Of a DNA stretch of 60,000 nucleotides, positions 13,288 to 27,400 are shown in pieces. The notes under the pieces are model-generated. The model ran no database searches and had not been told where the DNA came from. It saw only the letters and a list, made by a program, of their open reading frames with translations. Within the stretch, counting starts at the first letter, position 1. Each line of letters begins with the position of its first letter. The position numbers and the translations under genes are program-made. Source of the DNA: Nematostella vectensis (taxonomy: Eukaryota > Cnidaria > Anthozoa > Actiniaria > Edwardsiidae); contig NC_064047.1 of the NCBI RefSeq assembly GCF_932526225.1, positions 11,144,494 through 11,204,493 on the forward strand, in the 5' to 3' direction.

Positions 13288-15097
13288 CATGGGATAGTGC
13301 CAAGCCCAGGACTGAGCTTGGCAACATCCCTTTAAAACGAAAACTGTATACAACAACAACGGTATGCTTATATGTCGGCGGCGACTAAATCACGCCGGTT
13401 TACAGTGCCGTACATTACTATTTTTGGTTATATCGATTTACCTACTTATTATGCAAATATTCAAAATGGCCGCGCGGAGTTTGAAACTTGAATTTGTTTT
13501 GTTAGCGAGACGTCGCATCGCAAAAATCGACCAATTTGTGGTCAATTTGTGAAAATGAAGAGCTGTTTTTAAACGCTTGTATCTTTGCCCGTTGTCAAAT
13601 TTCGAGATTTTTTCTGATATCATATGAAAACTCTTTACCTATTCTTCATCTAAGGCTAAGTAAATATTAAAAACAAGTAACTTGAATTTGATGCTAGGGG
13701 CACTTTAAGAACTTCATGCGCGCTGAACTGATGAAGCTTCCCCAGGTGGGATGTTATGATGGTGGCAGTCAAGTTGCGGCCTCGATCCGCTACAGATTTC
13801 CTCCTTTTGAAAAACGTATTTCCAAATTTGTCTTAGCGCCACCTAATGCCTATTAGGGAGTGTTGTATAGTAGTTGATTGCTTTGCGAAGCACCTTAACT
13901 ATGGCAATGGCGACACTTTGTCAGTTTTGACTTTGGACTTTAGTGGTGCCTTTTAGAGAGTGTTCAGAAAGACGCCCTATGCAAATAGATAAATAATAAA
14001 TAGATCTGCTATTCTCTTCAACTGACTAAGTCTCCACTGATAGGGGATCGATAAAACCACCCACGAAATTGAAGTCGTATTACAAGCTATTGTAAAAAGG
14101 ATTGAATCCTTTTTACAAATAAGCTGTATCATTCTCAAAATTTTATTAAAGAAATGAAATGCCTGTTGCTAGGGAACAGCTTGTGGTGACTTTTGGGAAT
14201 AATACGAATTAGTTGTAAATCATCAACCAAACTACTGTTATAGAATTCGAAACTCAATGCGCTCTTATTATAAAAACTCATCTAGACAGCGTACCCCTGC
14301 CAAAAGTCCCCTATCAGAAGTCCATTTTCGTTTTTATAGCGTTGGTTTTAATGGTTTGTATAGTACGAGGTTCTGATATCAATTTTTAAGAGCTTTTTTA
14401 TCCTAATCACGGACCACGCTAGGAAAGTCATTTCCTAAATGTCCTTCGTATTTGCTCAAAGCGTAGGTTTGCAGAGATAGCCGTTTGTGGACATTCGTGC
14501 GTCAAACGTTTGGAAGCTTCTCGTCAAAAGGCGGCTCTAAGCAGCTCGAATTCAGCTCACTTTAAGTTCGTGTAAAGCGTCTTTGACTAAAATGTAATTT
14601 GTGTCTTTTGAAAGTATGAATTATAAATACATCCAAAGAAAAACCTTATTTTTTATCTATTTGTACTCTTTTTTTTCTTTGGAAATTACAGTTACCGCTT
14701 GTTTTAGTGTAGTTGCCATTTCAACTCTGAAATTATTATTGTTTTGTTTCGAAGAGATTTGTTGGTATTTTATTTGGAGCCAAGCACTTTAAAATGGCAT
14801 TGTAAAAGAAACTAAAATAAAGGTTTATTCTAGATTAAGTCTTATCTTTGAAAACTGGAAAACACTACGTTGTTATTTTTCGGGTTTCTTTACAACCGGG
14901 CACGGAGAACAAGTTTCGGCGCGAAAGATTTGGCGCCAATAATCGCTGTCTCCTTGCAACGCATTTCCTTATATGGAAAACAGCTGTTCTGATATGCAGG
15001 TGACTCTAACGTTATGAATCTTTTTTTTTTTTCTTTGGAAATCGTCTCCGTCGTGACACAAACTTCAACAAATGAAATTTGTTTCTCGCGGTATGCC

Positions 15098-15104
15098 TAT
15101 ATAA
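15098..15104 (+). promoter_or_regulatory. Candidate TATA box for the SUEL-lectin gene
   Basis: TATATAA lies about 310 bases upstream of the first ATG. Only sequence supports it; the transcription start is unknown. Confidence 0.25.
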
Positions 15105-15414
15105 CCAAAGCAAATTTAGCTTTTGGCGGGGGGAATTTTGGGATCGCAAGCATTAAGATACGGCCATTCTAATGGAGTACATATATTAGTCTATATCGTA
15201 CATCATCTGTCAATCAAAGCTAAGCCGAGCGCGGCTTTTGGCCTGGGCGCATTTCTTCGCATTAAAATTAATGTTTATACACAAAAACGAATTTCTCGGT
15301 CAATCAAAGTATTCAGTCAGAATGTAAAGTCTGGAAAGCTCGATAGGAATTAGCAAGAATGGATCAAAATTGTCTTTCGACGTGATATGTCATCCATGTA
15401 AAAACAAACCCGAC

Positions 15415-15444
15415 ATGTCAGCTACAACTATTTTACTAGTGAAG
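15415..15444 (+). CDS. SUEL-lectin gene exon 1 (start of signal peptide)
   Basis: The ATG at 15415 opens MSATTILLVK and runs into a consensus donor, AAG|GTAAGT. It joins in phase 0 to exon 2, giving a typical signal peptide. An upstream ATG opens a five-codon uORF (MSSM stop, 15387-15401), if the transcript extends that far. Confidence 0.65.
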
Positions 15445-18400
15445 GTAAGTTTATAAATGGAGACTGGATCCGTCCCATTTCGGATCCAAGCCATCAACTA
15501 GGAATAAAATTCAGCTAGAGATGTATTAGGATGCGTCCAAAGTTCCCATTGCTTTCCCATTTCTCAACAGATATCTCTAGTATTGGCAGTAATCGCTGGA
15601 CTAGCTCTACTCGCCGAAACACAAGGTAAACTTCAAATTACAAACACGAATTGGAAATTGTATTGACTTTAAAATTTTAGATATGCTGTTTTTAACTGCG
15701 CGGAAATCAGTTGGCAAATTGACATAAAATAGAATTTTCACATTTCATTTATGATCATGGCGTCTTTGAGAGCGTGTGCTTTGGAGTAGGTTCCGGCTAA
15801 AAACGGAAGTCTTTTTACATGCTTTTCAAGCTACTAAAAACGTTTATGTTATGGTTACGGCAATCAAATATTTTTTTCTCATTCTGAATCGTGTTGTTTC
15901 TAAATTATATGGTTCTCATGGCCAACTGTAGGGTCAGGAAACAACGCTTTATTTGTGAATGCGAATATTGTGATCCAAATTCAATAAAAATTGTTTTTTT
16001 CAATCTTGATTGAAATCTATTGGAGTTGAGCTCGATAAGGGGTTATAGACACAGTCTTAATCTCTTGCACTCTCAAATGTAGTATTTATTTAACGGAAAC
16101 TCCCAATTTTGCGGTTAATCTTAAAGCTAAGAATTCACACCACAAAATACTATTTCTTTTAGTTTTTTGCGGTTTCAATGGTACTTAAGTAAGCCATTAT
16201 TTTGCCTGATACAATTATCGAGTGTGATTCTGGTGTGGCTTTTTTTCTAATCAGCCTCAAAATTTATTCTGTAATTGAAATAATTCTTACAGGTTTAACC
16301 TAAACTTTGTCACTGAAGCAACAAAACAAAAACACAGAATACCGTTCCACCGCCTGCTAGGTACCATACGGTTGCTCGTTTACGGTATTTCGATTTTAGA
16401 AAATTAATTTTTTCACCTATGTATCGATTCTTTGACGAGCGCCGAATCGCCTATGAAAACGATCCTTAAAATTTTGCTTTGTTTTTATTTTGGTGATCTC
16501 TTTAACTATTTATGTGTTTTGCTTTCTGTATCGAACGCGGCTTGACAATAATTTCATTTGCACGAGAATAACTGGATAGTTAGGGAATTCCGTTTATAAA
16601 TTGACTTATAAAATCAGAAATAATCACTTTCTCGGGATTTCGTAGAGTTCGCCGGGTTGTATCCGTAGTGAGACCATAAAAGTTTAATGAAGTGTCAGCT
16701 CTTGAAAATCATTATTTCACCAAACCTTGGAATCTATACTCTACTTAATTACCATCTTAAGTCGAACAAGAAATAATCAAAATCTTGAATTTTTTAGCAG
16801 GAACTGCACTGAACAAGATTTTTTCTAGAATATACATAGCTTAGTTGATGAAAAACACTGTTTACTAATTGTTAACCAGTTTGGCGATTCGCAACCACTT
16901 CAATAAAAGATTCATAGCCAATTACTGCTCCCGGGAAAGTTAAAGACCGAGCGCACAAATATTTGCGGCTCTTTTTCACATCAATCAATCGTTGGCTCCG
17001 CGAGATGGCTGATGCTAGCACGTAAGGGCTAAACATGTTTCAAAATACATGAGAACACATGGCAACATTCTCAGAGTTCATTTTATATTCAACATACTTT
17101 TAACATTTCTTGTCATATTTTTTTGGGGGGGAGAGGTACTTTGGAAAATATGATCTGAACTAATAAAGAGAAAAAGTCATGTTTGATAGTGTTGAAGAAA
17201 ATTGTTGGTAAGTTGATGCAAGTATAAGCTATACTTACAAGAGGGTCTGTTAGTTTTCAAAAGTTTTCTCTCAAGTACGTAATCAAAGAAAAACAAATAA
17301 AAACATGTTTTACAGCATTTCATGTCATGCTACAACCCAAGATTCCCAATGAACCGTTTATATTTGTGGAATGACTCTTACGAACGAGCCCCTGGGCGAT
17401 ACGCTATCGAGTTTGTTTAGACAAAAGCGTAACATTGTTATTAATAGAAAAACATAAAAGCAAAATATGAAGCAATTTCATGTATCACAAAGGGGGGGCT
17501 GAACAGGTAAAATTAAATTTGTGCATAGGATTTTATATTATCCAAAAATTTATCCAAATTTTTTGGTATTTAAAGAACAGACTGTGAAGAAATTTCAAAA
17601 GGTTTAAGATTACATGTTATATATATATCAATAATAAAGAGACAGCCGTTAAAGGGTGATTGGATTAATAAACAGGCATTATTTTCAGTTCTGTAGCGGA
17701 CTACAATCTTTGCAGGATATTAGACCATTTGAAAATCATAGTTTAGATTTCAATATCAGGAGAATGGTTAAAAATATCGGTACTTAAACATTTATAGATA
17801 TTGATGTTACCCTCCTGTGGCGGCCATTGTTTCCATCGCAGCTTTTTTAAACTTAAAAGTCACGTCTTCGCGTGAGTCTAAATGAATACCCCGACATACC
17901 ACAAGACATGGCTGTTTTAGAGGATTACCCTTCTTAAAGGGAAAGTGCCAGTACCATCCTTTAGTGGCCCACGGTAGAGTTAATTTTCATGGGTTTTATT
18001 TGTCGAACATATAAAACGATAACAGTTTCGCTGCTTGAATCCGTGTAGGGAAATGCTGTGAAGCATTTTGTACGGATCTTAAGATTGCTAGCTGTATGTA
18101 TCAGTATAGAGACAGGCGCTAAGGGGGTGTTGAATTAATAAACAGGCCGTTCATTTCAGTAGCTGACACTACTACCTCACGAGATTACATGAAACGCGAT
18201 TCGAAAATAAGAGTTTGCTGTTATGTTACTAGCAAAGGTTTTCTTAAAGTTCATTTTTAAATATAAGGGGCATGCCTTTAAAAAAAAACAGTGCTAAAAT
18301 ACTATTCATATTTATGGATGTTAACACCCTGTGACGGTCATTGTATCAACACAATTTAAAAGCCTTCGTGTGAGTCACAATGCTTTACAATAAGAAATAG

Positions 18401-21400
18401 CTGCCTTGCCGGCGTTCCTTAAAGGGTCAGTGTTATGTTTGTGTTGGCCCACTATGTTTTTTCAAAAATTCAGCATCACTAGAAGAGAGAGAGCTAGGCT
18501 AATTAATTTCAAGTGAATAATTGTGGATTATTCTGGTAATCCTTTTGACATACAAAACGAAAATATTCTACCCTTAGACATATGGCGTACAGCAATGTTA
18601 ACTTAACGCGCGCGGACTCCATACGCAGCTGAAGGCATTTTCTCTTTAATAGCCGAATAGATCAATGATTTTTTTTATTAAATAATTCAAAGAGGGCTCG
18701 CTAGTGACTGCTAAGGCATAGTGAACTTGTAGTTCCAGAAAATATCCATCCCCCCCCCCATTGAGGGGGTCGGAGTATGATCCCCCACCCCTCTGTAATT
18801 TCCAACCCCCTGGAAAAAAATCAATACAGTAACTGTTAAGGAAAAAGGGCATTTTACCCCCCTCTCCTCTGGAAATTCCCTCTGGAAATTACTGGGCATT
18901 TGAACCCCACCTCCCGGAATTTCCAATCCCCTCAATGTGGGGGGGGGGGGGTAGGGTATGGATATTTTCTGGAACTACACAATAAGCGTTTAGATATTAA
19001 GCGTTGAGATATAAAGAGCCCTAAAAAACGGAGTTTACAAAAGTTTCGAGGACTCTGCCGTGTCATGTCTGAGGTGGAACCTGTTAACTCCATCGGTATA
19101 AAAAGATCAAATATAAAAAAATACAGCTAGCAAATTTTGTCTTTCTGATATTATTTTCTGTCTTTCTGATATTATTCCAAATAATGTTGAAGTGTCTTAA
19201 TAAGAATGTTTACCATTATTTTAATTATTTAAAAGCGCCAGCCATTTATCGGCTTTTTCCGTTTATCTGTCTGTAGTGCAAACTAAAGATATGAAAGTAA
19301 TGCCGACATAAGATCATTAGATCACAAAATTGGATATTCTCTTTGGTGCTTTAATCATCTGCTCGCAGCTAAGGGAAGCGTTTTATCGAGTTTTATCACA
19401 AAAGACAAATGAATATCAAATAAGCACGCGAACTTGATATTAGCAAGTCCTTTTCATCCTAAAGTATCTTTACTATCCCTCCATTCCTGATATTTGGATA
19501 GCATCCAGTATCTCATTCTCAAGAGGGATAGATAATAGAGGTTTTGGAATAAAATCATTCCATAACAACGCGTTTTGGAACTCGGCATTTCACGCGCAAA
19601 ACATGCCAGTTTGAATTTGTTTGTTTTTTTATCTTCTACTAATCATCAATGTTTCGACCGTTTTTAACCACCTGGTCAACCTAGCTTTATCAAAATACCT
19701 TGTTTGATTTTTTTTCGAGAAAAGATAATAAGATTTTAAAACAGGGGTTTGAGTGCGCAAAAAAAGCATAAAATTATCGTCGTCGATATTTTCTAACATT
19801 TGGCGCAAAAAATGATATTCCATAAACAAATGGGCATATAGACATTCTGTGGTGAACAAAAAGTTGATCTTCAACTAGTTGTATTATGTGATGAGGCTTT
19901 ACAAACAATCTTCTTTTGTATAAAACCTATAGAAATTGAGCTTCCATTCTTCATCGATATGAGAAATCTAGTTTATGAATTTTTTAATCTGAACAAAAAT
20001 GTTTGAACGCCCTAAATATCGAGGTCCCTTTCGCCAAAAAAGGGGTGCGTATTTCGCAAGACAAACTTATTTCCTTATTTTGCGAAAGCATCAAACACAG
20101 CTTTTTTTTTTCAAGAATTTCATTCACCGGCACAAACTGTAGAAACCTCATCATTGTGCAAGTAAGAACAAGTTCTTTATCTTCAATCAATTTCTCGGGA
20201 GCGCTGGTTTTTAGTCAGGGTACCCAGGGCGTCGAGGTCAGGGTGACGAGGCGTGATCTCCTCACCTACCCCTCCCCTCCGCCGGCCTTGTTCAGTCTCG
20301 TTCTCCGACTGTGAACTTGACGCCCTGGGTTTTCGAGGATGCTTTTAAATATAAGTGGACAGAAACTCTCTTCTACGAGGAGGATTTGAGGTCCTGTACA
20401 GGTTACAGCGGATATGGGCTTTATCGATGCTTTATTATTATGAAATTGATAATAATTGAAAGCCCACTCTGACAGAAACTTTCTGGTGATTCGTATACGA
20501 TGGATAAGTTACTCTTTCTGTTTTTGTTTTTTTTTTTGTTTTTTTTTTTCGCAAAAAGCCGGAGCGATAGCGGGGAGCGCGAGAGTGCGATTTTTTTCAT
20601 CCAAAAAGTTACATGATTTCAACAAACCGCCTATTATATTTGTGATAGTACAATGACTTAACTAGCATTAACATTTTATTTCACAGGCATCCTGGTGCCT
20701 AAGATTGGAGACATCCAGACTCAGGTCACGTGTCAAGGCAAACGCGCGCGCATACGGTGTAACAATGATTCGCTGGTCATCGTGATCTACACGGCGTCTT
20801 ACGGGCGGCAAGAGAAGGGTCAGATCATCTGCCCGTACGACGAGGACCTCAAGACCGTAGAGGGCGTGAATGGCGACACGAGGGACGACTACTGGGGCAG
20901 CTGTAAAATGGTGGACGTGACGAAGCAGCTGAGTGAAGCCTGTCACAAGAAGAAAAAATGCGGGATAAACGTCGGGCAAGAGAAACTGGGACAGCCATGC
21001 AAGGGCATCTACAAGTACTTGAAGGTCATCTACGCCTGCGGTCAGTACACATTAGCCACCTACCCCCCTTCCCCAATAGAAGCCCCCAGTCTAGCCCCGC
21101 CCCTTACCCGTTCCAGATACATCTCAGGTTTAGATCATCGGTGGTTATACAAGTACTTGAAAGTCATCTATACCCGCAGGCAGTATATAAATAAGCTCCA
21201 CTCCCCCTGCTCAGGGGCGGATCTAGCTTTTTGCTAAAGGAAGGGTTTGGCTCAGTTTGTTACATATGGCTTTTTGGCAGCCCAAAGGGGGGGGGGGGGG
21301 GGGGTAAACCCTCTAAACTCTAACTCTAGATCCGCTACTGCTACCCCCCTTTAATAGCCATTCCCTCTTCCAACCCCGCTTCTTTCAGCTAAACCCCAGG

Positions 21401-24400
21401 CTTAGGTTCTTCAAGTATTTGAAGACCCGAAGTCAGTATCTATTAATAGTCTTCCCTCCCAATCCATAAGGACCCCAGGTTAACATTAAAATCTACATGA
21501 CCCCTGATATATCCTGGACGTACAGCTTTAAGAACCATGGCTTTATAGTGCGGCGCGCGCTACCGTGGCCACCAATACAAAGTTTACTATGCGACGCCCG
21601 CTACCGAGGCCATCAATACAAAGTTTACCATGCGACCCGCGCTACCGCGGCCACCAATACAAAGTTTACCATGCGGCGCGCGCTACCGAGGACATCAATG
21701 CAAAGTTTACATGCGACGCGCGCTACCGTGGCCACCAATACAAAGTTTAACTGTTTACCATGCGACGCGCGCTACTGTTGCCACCAATATAATTTTTCAA
21801 GAAAGTTCACCAATCAGCATTGAAAGAACCACTTTCATTGCCATGCTGATTGGCTAATAAAGTTCATGCATGTCAATCAGATAGTGTGTTTCTCGCATCG
21901 TTATTGGCTCACACCTTAAGTTTTGAAGGCGGCCATGATAGTGCGCATCTCAATGTAAGTCAAAGAAAATCATACACAGTGCCGTATCAGGACTAGAAAT
22001 ATTGGGAGGGGCACGATACAGAAACATTAGGAAAAAAGGGGGAGAGGGACACGCCCCCAGTGCCCCGCCCCGTGATAAAAAAAATTCACGATACCCTTAA
22101 CTTAATGCCGTTTCTAGTGAACGTGTCTAATCCAGCCCACTAGAGATAGTACTATAAAAAGCCAGACATTGTAACCATGACAACGTAGATAGTTTGTGAC
22201 GAAGCATGAAGTAACGTTTATTTCGCCACATGCGATAACTTCACATAAAATATATAGCAGGTTTGCAGTTTTCAGTAATACCAGAACTAGAACTAATGTG
22301 GTATAATACACGTAACTTGCTTGCCAGTGGTTAACGTCAGCTCTAAGGAAATGTTCAATACTCTCTGCATGCATCTTAAAGCCTGGAGGGTATCTTGCAT
22401 GTGTGCATCTTTGTCATGAGCAAGAAAATGTTAGAAACTAGGACTTAAAAGGACTTTTCCTTGTAGCATGATCACGCAAGAATTTTTACTATTCTATTCT
22501 TCCTTAAATCTGCATATGTCTTCTCTTCGCCTCTGGTTCAATATCCATAACTTACTGGGATGTTTGAGAACATTTCCGAAAATTATCTTTATAACCGATT
22601 CATTATCTCTTTTTCTCTCTATTTCTATTTCTTTTAAACAAACTGCATTGTCCATACTTTTCTAAGCTTCTTTTAAGAGTACTTAAACGCACACTTCTAT
22701 TTGTAATATTTTTACCGTGTGTCAATTTATAATATACTTTTGTAAATTTTCCTTCTTTTTGTATGAGTCTTTTTTGTCATTTTGTGAGTTTTCGTAATTG
22801 TATTGTCCTCGTGTGATTTTTTCTTTTCATTTTTGAGTGTATTCTCTTTCTTGTGTGTATGCTTTTTTTTCTTTACTGATTTTCTCTGGTCCACCTTCTT
22901 TTTACGACCTTCGGCTTTCTTCCACTTCTTACCCTTTGTCATCTCCCTTCTCTTTCTACGCATCTCAGAAGTCAGAGTCGGTCCTCCTCCTACTTCTCGC
23001 CCAAAAAAAACCAAGCGACCAAGCCAACGGAAGAGCACGCCCACGGTTCTCATGACAACGCAAGTGACAAGGGATCAGACACCGCTGGCAAACATTTCGT
23101 CCGCACCGCCGACTCGAGTCATTCTCGCTAGTCAGATGAGTAAGCCTACAACCTTACGTAACGATAAACCGCGGAAAACTGTTGCTAAGAGTAAACCTAC
23201 GTCACCCGTAACACAACATATACCGACCAAACCGGGTTCGACAAAACCGTTAAACAGTACCGAACCTGTTTTACCTGTTACGGAGGCACCGACGAAAAGG
23301 CGTAAAGGTAAAAACGGGAGCAAACGGCGAAAGAGACGTAAAAAGAAAAAGAGAACAGAACCGCCGACCGTGACGTCTGGGACAAATACAAATATGACGA
23401 AGTCTCCATTCTCCTCTCTTTCAAATGCTCTTTCCACAATTGCTTCCATAATCACCTCAAACCCATTCACCAAACCGATGCCATCCTATAAATCGAACAG
23501 ACATGATGGAACAAACTCTTCTACTGAAATCGTTGGAGCGAACATGAACTTGTCTAGTCTGACCACAGTGTACCCGACTGTAACTCGTAAAATATTTACT
23601 GATCAGATGATCAAACAGAATTCCACGTATTCGAAAAATGTGACCGAGAGCATCATGCGTACAAGGGACCTGGTACCATCAGGTAGTATACCATCCTCTT
23701 CTTACTGGTACGCATGCTCTTGCATGGAATACCGCATGACGATCAGACTGCATGCCTCTGTGTTGTTTTCTGTCGTTCTTTATGTTGTCTTTATCCCTTT
23801 CTTTATCTGTCTATTACTTTCTTTTGGATCTTTTAAGCAGGTATATCAGGCATTTGGTCTTTATTTCCAGCTGACCTTGTCGGGCGATGTGTTCGTACGA
23901 TTCTCATACAGCCCCAGGGGTACATACTAACGATTTACAAAATTGACCGTTAGTCATGCCATTTTAGGGGCGTGTAAGAGAAAAACGAGTGGGGTCAAGA
24001 GTAGTTAGTCACTGATCATGGATCAGTTAAGCTCAAATCAGAATCCTTAGCTGGAAATAGTTCACTAGATCCATCTAGAAACTTTTTCTATCCAAATGCA
24101 CACAAAAATAGCCTTCTTCTTAACTACCAACAAACGGGTCAACCGGAATAGTACTCATCTCGCTACCTTAAGCAGGGTGGGGTCCGGTGCGGAAAGCTTG
24201 TGAGATTATTAAGTGTGTTTACGTAGGGGTTCCACGACATGTTTACGTCGCTTATATAGATCAGTAGCTGCATTTTTAATAATGGTACATTATTATTCAT
24301 AAAAGTTTCAGACATTTTTTTCTCCAAAAAACTAGTAATTGAATTTTCTAATAAGCAGACTACAGGTCTCCCAGCAGAAATATTCGTTTGGTCGTCCGCC

Positions 24401-27400
24401 AGCATTTGGAAGGCTGGAGTGCGAGGCCGGTAGGCGTACACAGGGGGGGGGGGGTGCGCGATGTGCGCGAATCCCCCCCCTTGCCCCCTTGGCGGCCAAA
24501 AAGTGGGTCATTTCTTATTTATTACTTAAAAGAAAACTGAGATTTTTCCATATGATGTTTATTTCAGCGCATCCCCTCCGCCAATCCTAGGTACGCACCT
24601 GCCTCCTTTTCTCAGACATGATAGATAGATTTATTTATAGATGTACGATAGAGTCCGCACCCCCCCTCCCCCACATATAACCTATACCTTAACCGTTATT
24701 CCGAGGCGAGCCCACCACGAGCCTTTTTGTACAAATCCTCCAGAATTAAGTCATCCATTACTAAACCTGCCTGTGTACCAACAGGGTTCCCAATTTACGT
24801 ACCATTCAACATAACCGGAAACCAGACTTCATGGAACTGGACTGGACCGCTAACGGGACGGAACCCCGTCACGCTAACCCCCGCGCCGCAGAGTAACGCA
24901 TCAACAACAGAACCCTTTAATGTCAAACTGACCAACATAATGCCATCTTCACGCGTGACAAGCGTGACAATTAACACAACTGAAAACACGCTAAGCGCGG
25001 TGATGTCGTCCACGGAGAATGGTGAGATGCATGGCATGCACGTGACCACGCACGTGACCGCACACGTGACCACGCACGCGACTGGACTTTTGCTTGTTTT
25101 GTTTCTGCACTTTCGGGGTAAGAGCTCGGCTGTTACTCACCTGGCGTGTTTCCATGGATACAGGGAAGTCTTAAATATAGGAGGCCAGTGAGACTCTATT
25201 TCCATGGAAACAGCCTCCACTGCACAGCAGCAGCAGCACTCACGTAATGCCGTAACACGCACCTGATCACGTGATCACTCATTATACTGCACCTACTCAC
25301 GTGATGCCGCATCTGCTCACGTGATTTTGCACCTGCTCACGTGATCACTCACATAATACTGCACCTGCTCACGTGATGCCGCATCTGCTCACGTGATACC
25401 GCGTCTGCTCACGTGATCACCTACGTAATGATACACATTGACACGCCTCGGACCACGAGATTACTCACTACTATACATATATATAAGCGCCTGCACCCGC
25501 GAACGGGTATAACACAGTTTGTATTTAACTGTTCTCCGCCCTTTTACGGCGAGCTTCCCTTTGTTTTAAATATGTTTCATATCTTCTTTTGTCGTATGAC
25601 GTGCAGATGTTATTTGTGATCGCCCTCCATTCCTTTCTATTATGTACATGATAGTTCCACACTTCAAGGACGCATCCAATTTTGAGGTCTTTTTTCAAAG
25701 TGTCCTTGAATCTTAGTTTAGGACGACCAACTGGGCGAGACCCGTGTTCTAGCTCCGAAAATAACAGCTGCTTAGGCACTCTGTCATCGTCCATTCGGCA
25801 GAGGTGACCAAGCCAGCGGAGACGATTTCTAGCTAATTTTGTTTCAATATCATCTACGTTTGCGCGACGGAGGACGTCTTCATTGCTTATATAGTCATCC
25901 CACTTGATCTTGAGGATTAGGCGTAAATGGCGTTGTTGCAGAGTACGAAGTTCTCTAACTTCATGCTGATATACAGTCCATGTCTCACTACCGTACAATA
26001 AGAGAGGCATTAGACATTGATTATAAACAGCGATCTTGGTTGGTACAGTGAGATCACGTGAGTCGAAAACTCTCTTTCGAAGGCGACCATAAGCACATGA
26101 TACAGCTTGTATACGAGATGTGAGCTCCGCTCTCATTGAGCAGTCACTTGACAGGATACTACCAAGGTATTTAAAGTGAGTAACATTGACCAGCTTAATG
26201 CCATCAACATAAAAGTCGGCAGTATTACCAATACACATAGTCTCCGTCTTTTTAGTGTTAATGCGCATCCCCATTCTCTTAGCAAGTTCATTGTACGATG
26301 TAAGTAAAGACTGCAGACCCTCTGGGGTATCGCTAAATAAGGCGATATCGTCAGCGTACTGTGCCTCCCTGATGAATTCCGTAAGGACTTTTGTTTTTGC
26401 TTTGAGCCTGCGAAGATCGAAGAGATTACCATCAAATCGGAATCTTATCTTGATGCTGCAGGTGTGTTCAATTTTATTAAAGGCCAACCAGAGCAGGACA
26501 GCAGCGTAGATGCCAAATAGAGTTGGTGCTAACTTACATCCTTGCTTGACGCCACAGTTGTATTCAAATGCTCGAGTTAGCTCTCCGTCTACGATTAGCC
26601 TAGCATGAACATCAGAATATAGCTTCTTTATTATACTTATGAACTTTGGTGGGCATCCTAGTTTGCCAAGGATCGAAAAGAGAAGTTCACGATTGACAGT
26701 GTCGAAGGCTTTCACAAAGTCTACAAAGACTATATACATGTTGTTACGTTGCTCTCTGGTCTTTTCCATAAGCTGACGAAGAGTGAATATGCCATCAATA
26801 GTGCCCCTACCAGCTCGGTACCCTGACTGGGACTGGGGATATATAAATTCCGCAAGCAGCTGTAGTCTTTGCAAGATGATATCTGCGAATATTTTCCCCA
26901 CGACGCTTAGTAGTGATATTCCCCTGTAGTTTCCACATTCGCTTCTGTCGCCCTTCTTAAATAAAATGGTGATAATTGCATCTTTCCACACTTGAGGAAT
27001 GATTTCAGACGCCCAGATGATATTAAAGAGGATGAGAAGAAAAGCTCTCAGGCAGCGACCACCATAAACAATGACTTCTGGAAGGACACCATCAAAACCA
27101 GGGCTCTTCCCAAGTTTGGTGTTTGAAATGGCTTTTTCCAGCTCCTGGTCTGTAACAGGATCATCCATAGACTGCATGATTGGTAATTGGTCAAGTTCGT
27201 CCACGATTTTTAAGTCAACATCACTCGGGAGATTTAGCAAATCACTAAAGTGCTCCACCCATCTACCTTTGACTTCTATGGAATCGGCCAAAAGAGTGCC
27301 TTCTTTAGAGCGAACAGGATGAGAATTTCTTGATCTTGGGCCATAGACTGCATTTAAGGTAGCATAGAACTCTCTTGGATTTTTTGTTTGAGAAAAATGC

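Larger units (their letters stand above)
12911..15414. other. Intergenic and upstream region of the SUEL-lectin gene
   Basis: Contains the 19-bp inverted repeat and the candidate TATA. A phrase at about 13650-13706 resembles, inverted, one at about 9108-9135 (TAAAGTGCCC-TAGCATCAAA). No gene is supported. Confidence 0.5.
15626..20686. other. Intron 2 of the SUEL-lectin gene
   Basis: A 5.06-kb intron. It contains the 480-bp direct duplication and the MITE at 18728, described separately. I see no conserved coding segment in the rest. Confidence 0.65.

Noticed and set aside
22803-23930. 375-codon ORF starting at 22803
   Set aside because: The first 55 codons are a pyrimidine-rich intron tract ahead of the acceptor at 22968, and the last part lies beyond the donor at 23682.
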